Made by a program: the position numbers and the translations under genes. Under the pieces are notes generated by a model. The model did no database searches and had not been told where the DNA came from. It worked only from the letters and a program-made list of their open reading frames with translations. A stretch of DNA of 64,000 bases from Anaerolineaceae bacterium. Its GTDB lineage: Bacteria > Chloroflexota > Anaerolineae > Promineifilales > Promineifilaceae. The DNA is taken from NCBI GenBank assembly GCA_002699125.1, contig PABI01000125.1, positions 160,602 to 224,601 on the forward strand, written 5' to 3'. Below, piece after piece: positions 25,578 through 33,971 of the stretch (positions are counted from its first letter, which is position 1; the number at the start of each line of letters is the position of its first letter).

Positions 25578-26587
25578 GAGTCTTTCTCCCAATTTAAGGC
25601 AACACGAAAACCAATACGGTTTACTTTGAGGCCTCTGTTATACGGCCGTTCCGATTCACGTCTCGCTGATCGCAAGGGTAGATCAGGCAGCAGCGCTGCC
25701 CCGCCCCGCGTTACGCGACGAATTTGCCGATTGCTGTCAATCTCGTCATATCCTTCATGTGGCTTCCAGACTTTTTTCCAGGGGTAAGCACATTCCAGTT
25801 CCAGATTGTACTTGCGGTTACGCCCCCACAAGGTCGTGGTCCATTCCCGCACATTGCCCACCATGTCCAGGCAGCCATAGGGGCCGGCGCCTTCAGGAAA
25901 CGCATCAACGGCCGTTACCATGTCGCACCGAGTATTGCAATAATCGGCCTGCCATTGATCACCCCAGGGATAAATAGTGCCTGCTTCGCCCCGGGCAGCT
26001 TTTTCCCACTGTGCTTCAGACGGAAGGGTGTACGGCCGTTTGGTAACTTCCATAAGCCAATAGCAATAGACCAACGCCCCGTACCAGGTGACGCCACGCA
26101 CCGGCAGGTTATATTGCTCTCTCGCCGGTGCATTGCCGTTTGTCCAGCCTAGCTCCTTTGGGGCAATGCGTTTTGTCTCACGAATGAAGTGAAAATATTG
26201 CTCATTGGTAACCGGATATTTGCCGATACGGTAAGCAGGTAAGGTCATTTCAAACTGCGGCGTTTCGTAATCCGGAATTCCTACGCCTGGTTTGCTGCCC
26301 ATCAAAAACTTTCCTGCGGCAACAAGCACCGTTTCCGGTTCCCACGATTCTCGGCCAACAAGTTCAGTGTAATCCGGGGATTGCTCGGCACTCAGGAAAC
26401 GCATCATGGCCTCGGCAAACACCTGGGGCATCATGATTTGCGCCTGGGCAATCTCATAGCGGTCACCCACCTGGCCAATGTGAGCATCGCCTACAATGTT
26501 AACCTGGTGCCCCGTCACGGTTTGCCCGGATTGTTCAATGATTGTATTGGCTCCATTGATCTTTGATAGATTCTCTGTGTCGGTCAT
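25574..26587 (-). CDS. FGS (formylglycine-generating-enzyme-like) protein with shared N-terminal motif
   Basis: 337 residues. Residues 20-45 carry the operon's shared motif (GQTVTGHQVN, GDAHIGQVG). Residues about 85-335 are a sulfatase-modifying-factor (C-type-lectin-like) fold: KFLMGSKPGVG, PVTNEQYFHFI, PVRGVTWYGALVYCYWL, LPSEAQWEKAARG, YPWGDQW, DMVGNVREWTT, RVTRGGA and the closing GFRVAL. True FGEs use a copper-binding cysteine pair, which I do not see clearly, so a binding role is more likely. AGGAGG precedes the ATG. Confidence 0.85.
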   Translation of the reverse strand: MTDTENLSKINGANTIIEQSGQTVTGHQVNIVGDAHIGQVGDRYEIAQAQIMMPQVFAEAMMRFLSAEQSPDYTELVGRESWEPETVLVAAGKFLMGSKPGVGIPDYETPQFEMTLPAYRIGKYPVTNEQYFHFIRETKRIAPKELGWTNGNAPAREQYNLPVRGVTWYGALVYCYWLMEVTKRPYTLPSEAQWEKAARGEAGTIYPWGDQWQADYCNTRCDMVTAVDAFPEGAGPYGCLDMVGNVREWTTTLWGRNRKYNLELECAYPWKKVWKPHEGYDEIDSNRQIRRVTRGGAALLPDLPLRSARRESERPYNRGLKVNRIGFRVALNWEKDS

Positions 26588-26643
26588 ACTACCCTCCTAC
26601 TGCTATCCTGCAGCAAAAACACATAATCAGCTGCCCCAAAGTT

Positions 26644-28101
26644 CTATTGGCGAATACGCTTCAAAATAAAGCTCGTGGCCCTACCGGCCGCTTTGGCTAC
26701 TATGGCGTTCGAAAACAGATTAACAATCGTTTCCACTACAGTTGGAGCAGCCTCGGCGATGTCATAAATCAAATTGGCCATCTTGTCATCATCGGCCTCT
26801 TCACCACGGGCCACTTCTTCCTGGAGAGCTCTTACCTGGGAAACGGCCGTGGTATTCTCCTGCGCCACCTGCTGCAACAAAGGAGCAAACAGCGGCGTCA
26901 ATTCATCCAGGCTGGGACCATGCTGAATGCGCACATCCATTTGGGCTCCGGAGCCAATAGCCATGTTCTGACTCCCACTGACGGAGCCCACAGAAATTTT
27001 GTCGCCGCCAAACTTGTCGCCGCCTACCTTATCGCCATGTACCACATCACCGTGAACCGTCTTGTTGCCGCGGACGTATTCGGCGTTTTCGCCCAGCGTG
27101 ATGTTGTCTCCGATCTGGCCAATCTGGGCATTGCCAGCGATGTTGGCCTGGTGGCCATACACCGTCTGGTTTTCTTGGTTAAACGTAACCGTTGGGCCAC
27201 TTTGCGGCAGTACAGCCAGCGGATCAGGCGGCGTATCGCCCATTCCTTTGGCCACGCCCTGGCCGCCAATCAGCATGGCCACCGGGAACACGCCAGAGGT
27301 GCGCATCACCGGGGTTTGGTCCCGACCCTGCTCTTTGGCCGACTGCTTGACTTTGTGCGTCACCCAGCTCATCACGTCGGTGACGTAAACCACCGAAGCA
27401 TCGTCCCGATGGGGCGCGTGACCGGTAAGCGCTTCGATGAGATGGTAAGTAAACAGGCTCATCGCCCCGTCGGTACGCACGTACGAAGATTGGCTACCGG
27501 TGGAGGAGTTTAGAATGGCCCGGCCTTCGCCATCGGCCAGATCGCTGACGGCTTTGCCGCCAGGTTCAATGCCCAAGTCTGGGATGTCTTTGGTTTCCGG
27601 CAGTTCCAGAGGGAAGGCGGTGGACTCCACGGCCGTTTCCGCCACATCCTTCACATCCATCCCCGCCGCATGGCAGCAATCTAAAACAGCCAGCATCCGC
27701 CTGGCCCCGATGGCGCTGATCTCCGCCGCAAAATCCTCGGCGCGAATGGCATACGTCCGTACCCGGCTCAACTCCTTAATATCGTAAGGAATCAGGTAAT
27801 ATTGGCCGGTGGCCTTATCTTCCATGCCGTGACCGGAGTAGTAGAGAACGGCCGTTGCTTCCCCATCACCCTTTACCTTCTCTTGCAGCCAGTAAAGCGC
27901 CTCCATGATATTCTCGCGGGTCGATTCTTCGCCCTTGAGAAACTTTACGTTGTCCGGGTTGTAGGCACAACGCTGCGGGTGGATTAGCACATCGTAAACC
28001 GCCTGCACATCTTTGGCCACGGCCGGTAAGGTCAGCCGGGCAATCTGGTTGGCATCCACACCAATCACCAGGGCGTAACCATGTTCAAAAATATTGCTCA
28101 T
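26644..28101 (-). CDS. Caspase-like (C14) protease with shared assembly motif
   Basis: 485 residues. Residues 5-275 form a caspase/metacaspase fold with the catalytic His in YYSGHG (His91) and Cys in LDCCHA (Cys143). Residues 304-335 carry the motif seen in two neighbours (NQTVYGHQAN, GNAQIGQIG), followed by Gly-Asp-Lys rich repeats (HGDKVGGDKFGGDKI) to about 393 and a helical C-terminal region. A GGAGGG site precedes the ATG. As the only clear protease of the operon it is the best candidate for the killing effector. That role is an inference from bacterial caspase systems. Confidence 0.88.
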   Translation of the reverse strand: MSNIFEHGYALVIGVDANQIARLTLPAVAKDVQAVYDVLIHPQRCAYNPDNVKFLKGEESTRENIMEALYWLQEKVKGDGEATAVLYYSGHGMEDKATGQYYLIPYDIKELSRVRTYAIRAEDFAAEISAIGARRMLAVLDCCHAAGMDVKDVAETAVESTAFPLELPETKDIPDLGIEPGGKAVSDLADGEGRAILNSSTGSQSSYVRTDGAMSLFTYHLIEALTGHAPHRDDASVVYVTDVMSWVTHKVKQSAKEQGRDQTPVMRTSGVFPVAMLIGGQGVAKGMGDTPPDPLAVLPQSGPTVTFNQENQTVYGHQANIAGNAQIGQIGDNITLGENAEYVRGNKTVHGDVVHGDKVGGDKFGGDKISVGSVSGSQNMAIGSGAQMDVRIQHGPSLDELTPLFAPLLQQVAQENTTAVSQVRALQEEVARGEEADDDKMANLIYDIAEAAPTVVETIVNLFSNAIVAKAAGRATSFILKRIRQ

Positions 28102-28135
28102 TGTTCAATCCCTCCAACTTTGTTAGCCTCTGCCT

Positions 28136-29227
28136 TTATTCGTGAGCAACGGTTGCTTCTGTCGGTTTATCAAAGCCCATGCCGACGGTGGCTTTGCCAA
28201 ATTCGTTATAATCAAACGGCGTCTCATCCGGATCAACCAGGTCGTCAAAGCTGAGGGCCTTGGTGAAATCGGCCGTGTCGCTGGGCAGCGCCGGGTTCAA
28301 ATGCACCTTCGCCTGCCCCAGACGCGGAATCATCAGCCGGTCGCCCAGCCACAGGCCGCGATTGAGCCCGTTGTACGCTTTGATAGCTGGCCAGCGGTTG
28401 GCTTCACCGTAATAGCGCTGCGCCAGGGCGGAGAGCGTTTCGCCGGACTGCACCACGTGGACGTCATAGGCCTCGCCAAAATCGCCCAGGTTTTCCTGCC
28501 AAAGCTGCTGCGTGGCCGGATCGGCCAGGTTGGGTTCCAGCGCCCAGCGGTAAGCGGCCAACGCCTTGATGCGGCGATTGACGTCGTCCATCACCTGACC
28601 GGCTTCCGTTGGCGTGGCTTCCGGCGCAGGTCGTGGTGCTTCTTCCACCGGAGTTGGGGATGGTAGTACGGCCGTTTCCCCATCAACTGCCTTCGGGATC
28701 ACAACACAAACCCAGTTTGGATTTTCCTCCACGGGGAAGCCGCCCCAACCCGCGCAAAACAGCTCATACGACATGGCGTAGTTAGCCCCCAGGCTGCGCG
28801 GCCGCCACGCGCCATAAATAGGATCGTGGAAGTAGATATTGGCATCGTCATAGCCAGTGACGACCACAAAATGGCCCCAGTCAAACAGGTTGCCGGTGGA
28901 CTGCCGCCACGGTTGATATTTGACCAGAGCAATCATAGGATGCCCGGCATCAATATTTTGGCGCAGCGTTTCCAGGGCATTCCATTGGCTCAGGTATTGG
29001 TCGCGCCGGTGAGGCAAATTGTGCGTGGTGAACACTTCTCTTAATTGTCCTACTTTGGGGAACTCACCTACCGGCACGGGTGACATGTGCTGGTAGACAC
29101 CGTTGGGCGTCATTGGAATGCCGTAATGGTTCAAAACCATAGCCACACAGGTTGGCCCGCAATCAGCCTTGTTCTCATTGGCATCGGCATCCTGCTGCGA
29201 ACGATAGGGAATATCTAGACGAACCAT
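28136..29227 (-). CDS. C39-like cysteine peptidase with C-terminal LysM
   Basis: 363 residues, no signal peptide. Residues 1-180 are a C39-like papain fold: MVRLDIPYRSQ, catalytic Cys23 in ADCGPTCVAM, His119 in WGHFVVVTGYD and Asp135 in YFHDPIYG. After a Pro-rich linker, a LysM module (about 256-303) has VVQSGETLSALAQRYYG and the ending DRLMIPRL. The start is chosen by AAGGAG before the ATG at 29227; a longer opening overlaps the upstream gene. It is 25 bases from the preceding hydrolase and 34 from the caspase gene, so the enzyme is probably part of the same transcript. Confidence 0.82.
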   Translation of the reverse strand: MVRLDIPYRSQQDADANENKADCGPTCVAMVLNHYGIPMTPNGVYQHMSPVPVGEFPKVGQLREVFTTHNLPHRRDQYLSQWNALETLRQNIDAGHPMIALVKYQPWRQSTGNLFDWGHFVVVTGYDDANIYFHDPIYGAWRPRSLGANYAMSYELFCAGWGGFPVEENPNWVCVVIPKAVDGETAVLPSPTPVEEAPRPAPEATPTEAGQVMDDVNRRIKALAAYRWALEPNLADPATQQLWQENLGDFGEAYDVHVVQSGETLSALAQRYYGEANRWPAIKAYNGLNRGLWLGDRLMIPRLGQAKVHLNPALPSDTADFTKALSFDDLVDPDETPFDYNEFGKATVGMGFDKPTEATVAHE

Positions 29228-29252
29228 TTCATTTCTCCTTGTTTTTCGTAAT

Positions 29253-31001
29253 TTAGATAGCGATCTGGCGTTGATACATGTCTGCGATATTGGTGCCGTA
29301 CCAGCTTTCAGCATTGGCCTGTTCGCCGGGCGGGGCGTTCCAGTGGGAGATGTACCAGAAGACACCCTGCACGCCAGGAATCTGGCTCAGCGCCCGGGCA
29401 GTTTTGGCGTACACCTGGGCACGGAATTCGGGCGTTGCGGCCCGATTTACGCTGCATTCGGACACAATGATCGGTTTATTCCAGACGCCCATCGCTTTGT
29501 GAAAATCCCGCACCTGGCCGACGATTTCTTTTACGGCCGTTTCCACATCCACCGTATTCCCAGAGTAAGCATGCTGGCAAATGCCATGACACAGGTCAGA
29601 CACTTTTTTGTAAGCCGGCCAGGTAAAAGCAAACTGATCCGTCCAGGGCACGCCGGGGGATTCACCCGGATACCACAGCCGCGCTTCCGGGCAGTGCTGC
29701 TTGATAATCAGCATCAGCTCGCGCAAGAAATCGCCAAATTCCGCGCCGTTGTGCCATTGGTGTCCCATCCCCTCATGCCCCAGACGAGGTTCATTGTGGA
29801 CCTCAAAATTGCGTGCCCCCGCTTTGTAAAAATTAATCACGCCATCGCGAATATCCTCATCCCACGCTTGCTGGGCGCTTTTGCGCCGGTTGGGGTCCGG
29901 CTTCCAAAAGACACGCACCAGGTTCAGGTGCGGCTTGTGGAATTCGCCATACCAGCGGAAACGATCGCCATCGGACATAAATTTAACCGGCATGTCTAAC
30001 TTTTTGAGCATGTTGCGGAAACCGGCATCGTGCCAGGTGTGGGCATCGCCCGGGCCGTGAAGCCCAGCCATAAATTTTACAGGCGGGCCATTGTACCGGC
30101 CGGACAGGATACGAGTGTCCGGGGGTGCTTTAACCGCAGTTGGCGCAGCTGGCTGCGTTGGCTCAGGCCGTTCACGTCCCCGAACATGACCACGAATGAG
30201 CTGGCCGCGCACGGTGAACTCTCCGGCCAGATTCAAATTGCCAGCCTCCAGCAGTTTGCGTAGTTCAACTACCCGAAACGTGGAGGTGCGCAGCCAGCGG
30301 GCATCGGTTGTCCTGTTTTCCGCTTCACGCTTATCTGCCAGCCGGTTGAGCCACGCTTCCCGCTCATCGAGAAAGGTGCGCAGCCAGGTGGGTTCGTCTA
30401 CGGGACCAGTGGAGCCGGTATCCCCTACTTTTTCGATGTTGAGCTTCTGGGCAACGGCCGTAATCACAATCCCCAATCCTCCCTGAATCCGCGTATCGTA
30501 CAGGCAGGCCAGCCCCAACGGCGTGCGGATGCCTAATCGGCGGGCTTCTTCTACCACTGGCCGGTAAAAGTTTTGGGCAAAGATTTCAGCCTGGGCTTCG
30601 CTCATGGTGGGTTCCTGGGCGGCTTCCAGCAAGAGTTGTTTAAAACGGTCGTCGTGACGCAGCGATTCTTCTCTTTGCGCCACGCGCTGGGCAAATTCCT
30701 GCTGCAACGCCTGGCTGGTGGATGAACTGCTGCGCCGAAAATAGGCGTCTAACACGCGCCCCAAATTGCCCGATTGCAGCGTTGCCTGGTGCTTGCCAAA
30801 ACTGACAATCCCGGCATCGGCATTCTGGTAGGCATCGGCACGGCCGTCCGGCACGCCAGATTCAAAAACGCTGGTGATCTGCCAGATTACGCCCCGCCAG
30901 CCGTTTGGATCAAACGGCTCCGATGTTTGTCCGCCATTGCGGCTGTTTACCTCAACAACACCAGCTGCTTCGGCCGCTTCAAAAGATGTCTGTGTATTCA
31001 T
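29253..31001 (-). CDS. GH46-like and clan-A glycosidase-like fusion
   Basis: 582 residues, first gene of the minus-strand run, no signal peptide. About 30-195 resembles the chitosanase (GH46) lysozyme-like fold: IWQITSVFESG, DAYQNADAGIVSFGKHQATL, LACLYDTRIQGG. About 295-580 is a TIM-barrel glycosidase with Glu in FEVHNEPRLG (near 402) and Glu in IIVSECSV (near 512). It resembles the second glycosidase domains of the proteins at 15.6-18 kb. CAGGAGG precedes the ATG. A role in cutting chitosan-like or peptidoglycan glycans is inferred. Confidence 0.75.
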   Translation of the reverse strand: MNTQTSFEAAEAAGVVEVNSRNGGQTSEPFDPNGWRGVIWQITSVFESGVPDGRADAYQNADAGIVSFGKHQATLQSGNLGRVLDAYFRRSSSSTSQALQQEFAQRVAQREESLRHDDRFKQLLLEAAQEPTMSEAQAEIFAQNFYRPVVEEARRLGIRTPLGLACLYDTRIQGGLGIVITAVAQKLNIEKVGDTGSTGPVDEPTWLRTFLDEREAWLNRLADKREAENRTTDARWLRTSTFRVVELRKLLEAGNLNLAGEFTVRGQLIRGHVRGRERPEPTQPAAPTAVKAPPDTRILSGRYNGPPVKFMAGLHGPGDAHTWHDAGFRNMLKKLDMPVKFMSDGDRFRWYGEFHKPHLNLVRVFWKPDPNRRKSAQQAWDEDIRDGVINFYKAGARNFEVHNEPRLGHEGMGHQWHNGAEFGDFLRELMLIIKQHCPEARLWYPGESPGVPWTDQFAFTWPAYKKVSDLCHGICQHAYSGNTVDVETAVKEIVGQVRDFHKAMGVWNKPIIVSECSVNRAATPEFRAQVYAKTARALSQIPGVQGVFWYISHWNAPPGEQANAESWYGTNIADMYQRQIAI

Positions 31002-31250
31002 GTTTCCTCCTGCATTAAGTTGTTGTCAATCGAGTTGTGCATAAGTTACTCGGCAATCGTTACTCTATCGTTGATTCTTGATTGTTTGCGATTTACGATG
31101 ATATGCGGCGTTGAGAGGAGAGTAATTGGAGCGGTCTCATTTCATCGTCGGGCACGGTTCGTGTATACTTGGCGCAAATCGTAAATTGACGGATCGTTTG
31201 GCGGCAAACGGCCGTTTCCCACACAACCCATTCAAGTACAGGTGAACCGT
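31002..31250. other. Divergent promoter region of the conflict-system run and cystathionine synthase
   Basis: 249 bases with no gene. A TATACT box (31164-31169) could serve the plus-strand gene, but its -35 is weak. Two inverted copies of an ATTTACGAT word (around 31088-31100 and 31176-31187) and one ACGGCCGT lie here. A minus-strand TTGACA at about 31026-31031 is too near the first ribosome site to be a normal -35. Confidence 0.4.
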
Positions 31251-32675
31251 ATGGAACAACTTTTAACCGAACAAGCTGAAGCAGAGATGGAAGTTTATGA
31301 TTCCATTCTGGAAACAATCGGCAACACGCCGCTGGTGCGGCTCAACTCAGTCGTGAGCGACCTGCCCTGCACCGTGCTGGCCAAAGTAGAATTTTTCAAT
31401 CCCGGCGGCTCAGTGAAGGACCGGATTGGCCCGGCCATCATCGAAGATGCTGAGCGCAGCGGCAAACTGAAGCCCGGCGGCACGATTGTTGAATCGACTT
31501 CCGGCAACACCGGCGTGGGGCTGGCCATTGCTGCCGCCATTAAAGGATATCGCTGCATTTTTGTGATGCCCGACAAGATGTCGCAGGAGAAGATTTTGCT
31601 GCTGCGCGCTTTTGGAGCACGGGTGGTGGTCACACCAACGGCCGTCGAACCCGATGATCCCCGCAGTTACTACTCCGTAGCCCACAAGCTCGTTGAAGAA
31701 ACACCAAACGCCATCCTGGCCAACCAATACCACAACCCGGTCAATCCCCAGGCACATGTAGAAAGTACCGGGCCAGAAATCTGGCAGCAAACCAAAGGGC
31801 GCGTGACGCATCTGGTAGTGGGCATGGGCACCGGCGGCACCATCACCGGCATGGGACGCTACCTCAAAGGGAAGAATCCACACGTTAAGATTGTGGGTGT
31901 TGATCCGGTTGGCTCGATTTTGTACGAATTGCATCGCAGCGGCCGTACCACCAAAGCGGAAGGATATAAGGTGGAAGGCATTGGGGAAGATTTTCTGCCC
32001 AGCACGCTGGATTTAAGCGTGGTCGATCATGTGGTACAGGTTAACGACAAAGAAAGTTTCCTGATGACCCGCCGCCTGGTTCGCGAAGAGGGCATCTTCT
32101 GCGGCGGCTCTTGTGGATCGGCCGTGGCCGGGGCGATTAAATACGCCCACGATCAAAAGCTGGGCCAGGATGATGTGGTGGTGGTGATTTTGCCCGATTC
32201 CGGTTCGCGCTACCTGAGCAAGGTGTTTGACGATGAGTGGCTGCGCGAAAACGGCTTCCTGGAGCAAACCTGGGTCGATTTCCGCGCCGCAGACATTCAA
32301 GCGGCCAAAAATGCCGATGAGATCATTACGGCCAAGCCGACGGATTTGATGACGGACGTGGTGGCGTTGATGAAGCAATATAATGTGTCACAGCTGCCGG
32401 TTTTGGGGGAAGACGGCCGTCTCCTCGGCGTCGTTTCGGAGATTGATTTACTTAATCACATTCTGCTCACCGACCACGCCAAACATTCACCCGATGAAAC
32501 CATCGAAACCATCATCGAGACGAATGTGCCCGTCGTGCGCCCCAGTGCGCCGCTGGAAACGCTGGTGGGCATCTTCAGCAAGCACAGCGCCGTCATCATC
32601 GCCACCGATGACCAGGTACAGGGCATCCTGACCAAAATCGACATTCTGGACTTTCTTTCTACCCAGGTCCGCTGA
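31251..32675 (+). CDS. Cystathionine beta-synthase with CBS domain pair
   Basis: 474 residues. PLP-dependent enzyme joining serine and homocysteine, with a possible cysteine-synthase activity. The catalytic part has NPGGSVKDR (PLP lysine), ESTSGNTGVGLA, GMGTGGTITG and DSGSRYL. The order and the C-terminal pair of CBS domains (about 355-470, TDLMTDVVALMKQYNVSQLPV, GVVSEIDLL) match cystathionine beta-synthase better than CysK. The ATG at 31251 is preferred; a GTG three codons upstream is possible. The CBS pair usually gives allosteric control. Confidence 0.93.
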   Translation: MEQLLTEQAEAEMEVYDSILETIGNTPLVRLNSVVSDLPCTVLAKVEFFNPGGSVKDRIGPAIIEDAERSGKLKPGGTIVESTSGNTGVGLAIAAAIKGYRCIFVMPDKMSQEKILLLRAFGARVVVTPTAVEPDDPRSYYSVAHKLVEETPNAILANQYHNPVNPQAHVESTGPEIWQQTKGRVTHLVVGMGTGGTITGMGRYLKGKNPHVKIVGVDPVGSILYELHRSGRTTKAEGYKVEGIGEDFLPSTLDLSVVDHVVQVNDKESFLMTRRLVREEGIFCGGSCGSAVAGAIKYAHDQKLGQDDVVVVILPDSGSRYLSKVFDDEWLRENGFLEQTWVDFRAADIQAAKNADEIITAKPTDLMTDVVALMKQYNVSQLPVLGEDGRLLGVVSEIDLLNHILLTDHAKHSPDETIETIIETNVPVVRPSAPLETLVGIFSKHSAVIIATDDQVQGILTKIDILDFLSTQVR

Positions 32676-32766
32676 TGTTTTCGATACGATTTTGATATGA
32701 GTTTGTATTAGCTGAGAGACGCCATTACGTTATGGTTCACCGTCAAGGGAAACACGCAACCTGAAC

Positions 32767-32895
32767 TGTCATTCTGAATGTAGCGCAGCGAAATGAAGAA
32801 TCCCTCAAAACTTCAATGGACAGCAAGCTTGCCCGCGAGCGAGCTGGTTGGTTACTGTTACACCATAGGGATGCTTCGCTTTGCTCAGCATGACA
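32767..32895. repeat. Small inverted-repeat element with TGTCATTCTGA ends
   Basis: It begins TGTCATTCTGA and ends TCAGCATGACA, near-inverted copies. Inside are AGCGAAATGAAGAATCCC and GGGATGCTTCGCTTTG, also inverted. It has no coding frame. Its layout matches the element at 1272-1394 and the widespread TCATTCTGA non-coding repeats. Confidence 0.6.
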
Positions 32896-32917
32896 AAACA
32901 AAAACAAGGACACATTT

Positions 32918-33877
32918 ATGATTGCAGAACAGGAAACATTTCAGATCGCAGAAACCGCCAGAAAGCTCCGGGAAAACATCCAGAAAGTGATTATCGGCAA
33001 GGACGAGATTATTGATCTGGCGCTGATTGCCATGCTCACCGGCGGGCATTTGCTGTTGGAAGATGTACCAGGCACAGGCAAAACCACTCTGGCCAAAACG
33101 ATTGCCGCCTCGCTGGGCTGCACCTTTCGCCGTGTGCAGTTCACACCAGACCTGCTGCCATCTGACGTCACCGGCATCTATTTCTATAATCAAAAGAAGC
33201 AGGAATTTGAGTTCCGACCCGGCCCCATTTTTGCTCAAATCTTGCTGGCGGATGAGATCAATCGAGCCACGCCGCGCACCCAATCCTCGCTGTTGGAGGC
33301 GATGCAAGAGCGGCAGGTAACGGTGGATATTGCCACGCATCGGTTGGAACGGCCGTTTCTCGTCCTCGCCACGCAAAATCCTGTCGAGCTAGAAGGAACC
33401 TTCCCACTGCCCGAAGCCCAGCTCGACCGCTTCCTGATGAAAGTCGCCATTGGCTACCCCTCGGCCGAAGAAGAAAACAACATCCTGCTCCGCTTTGAAC
33501 GACAAGACCCGCTGGAAACGCTGGAAAAAGTGGTTGATCCCGCCGAAATTTTGGGGATGCAGGAGATGGTACGGACCATCCGCGTGGAAGAATCAGTGCG
33601 TAACTATGTGGTCAACGTCTGCCGCGCCACCCGTGCCCATGCCGATATTGAACTGGGTGCCAGCCCGCGGGCCACGATGGCCCTTTACCACACCTGCCAG
33701 GCGCTGGCCGCCATCCGCAACCGGGATTTTGTCATCCCCGACGATGTGAAAACGATGGCCCCTTACGTGCTTACCCATCGCCTCATGGTCAACCCACAAA
33801 CCCGCCTGCGCGGCCGTCAACCGGAAGACGTCATCCGCGAAGTGGTAGACACCGTCCCCGTCCCGGTCGAGAGTTAA
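32918..33877 (+). CDS. MoxR-family AAA+ ATPase
   Basis: 319 residues: Walker A EDVPGTGKTTLAK, Walker B ILLADEINRATPRTQSSLLEAM, ATQNPVELEGTFPLPEAQLDRF, and a C-terminal lid helix bundle. MoxR ATPases act as chaperones or metal-insertion helpers and sit beside DUF58 and transglutaminase-type genes, exactly as here. AAGGA lies before the ATG. The DUF58 gene follows after a 94-base gap with a hairpin repeat. Confidence 0.96.
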   Translation: MIAEQETFQIAETARKLRENIQKVIIGKDEIIDLALIAMLTGGHLLLEDVPGTGKTTLAKTIAASLGCTFRRVQFTPDLLPSDVTGIYFYNQKKQEFEFRPGPIFAQILLADEINRATPRTQSSLLEAMQERQVTVDIATHRLERPFLVLATQNPVELEGTFPLPEAQLDRFLMKVAIGYPSAEEENNILLRFERQDPLETLEKVVDPAEILGMQEMVRTIRVEESVRNYVVNVCRATRAHADIELGASPRATMALYHTCQALAAIRNRDFVIPDDVKTMAPYVLTHRLMVNPQTRLRGRQPEDVIREVVDTVPVPVES

Positions 33878-33884
33878 ATATTCG

Positions 33885-33960
33885 CCACAGAGGACACAGA
33901 GATTTGAGAGAATTTGGTTCAATTAGAGCCACATCTCTTTCCCCTCTGTGCCCTCTGTGG
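33885..33960. repeat. CACAGAG hairpin repeat between moxR and DUF58 gene
   Basis: A 17-base arm CCACAGAGGACACAGAG (33885-33901) pairs with CTCTGTGCCCTCTGTGG (33944-33960), one mismatch. It ends 11 bases before the next ATG, where a ribosome site would normally be. Confidence 0.7.
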
Positions 33961-33971
33961 TCAAAAAACAA

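Noticed and set aside
14033..31001. Prophage lysis cassette or contractile tail (LysM, C39 and glycosidase genes)
   Set aside because: No tail, sheath, baseplate, capsid, terminase or holin gene is recognisable. The genes mix with conflict-system families instead.
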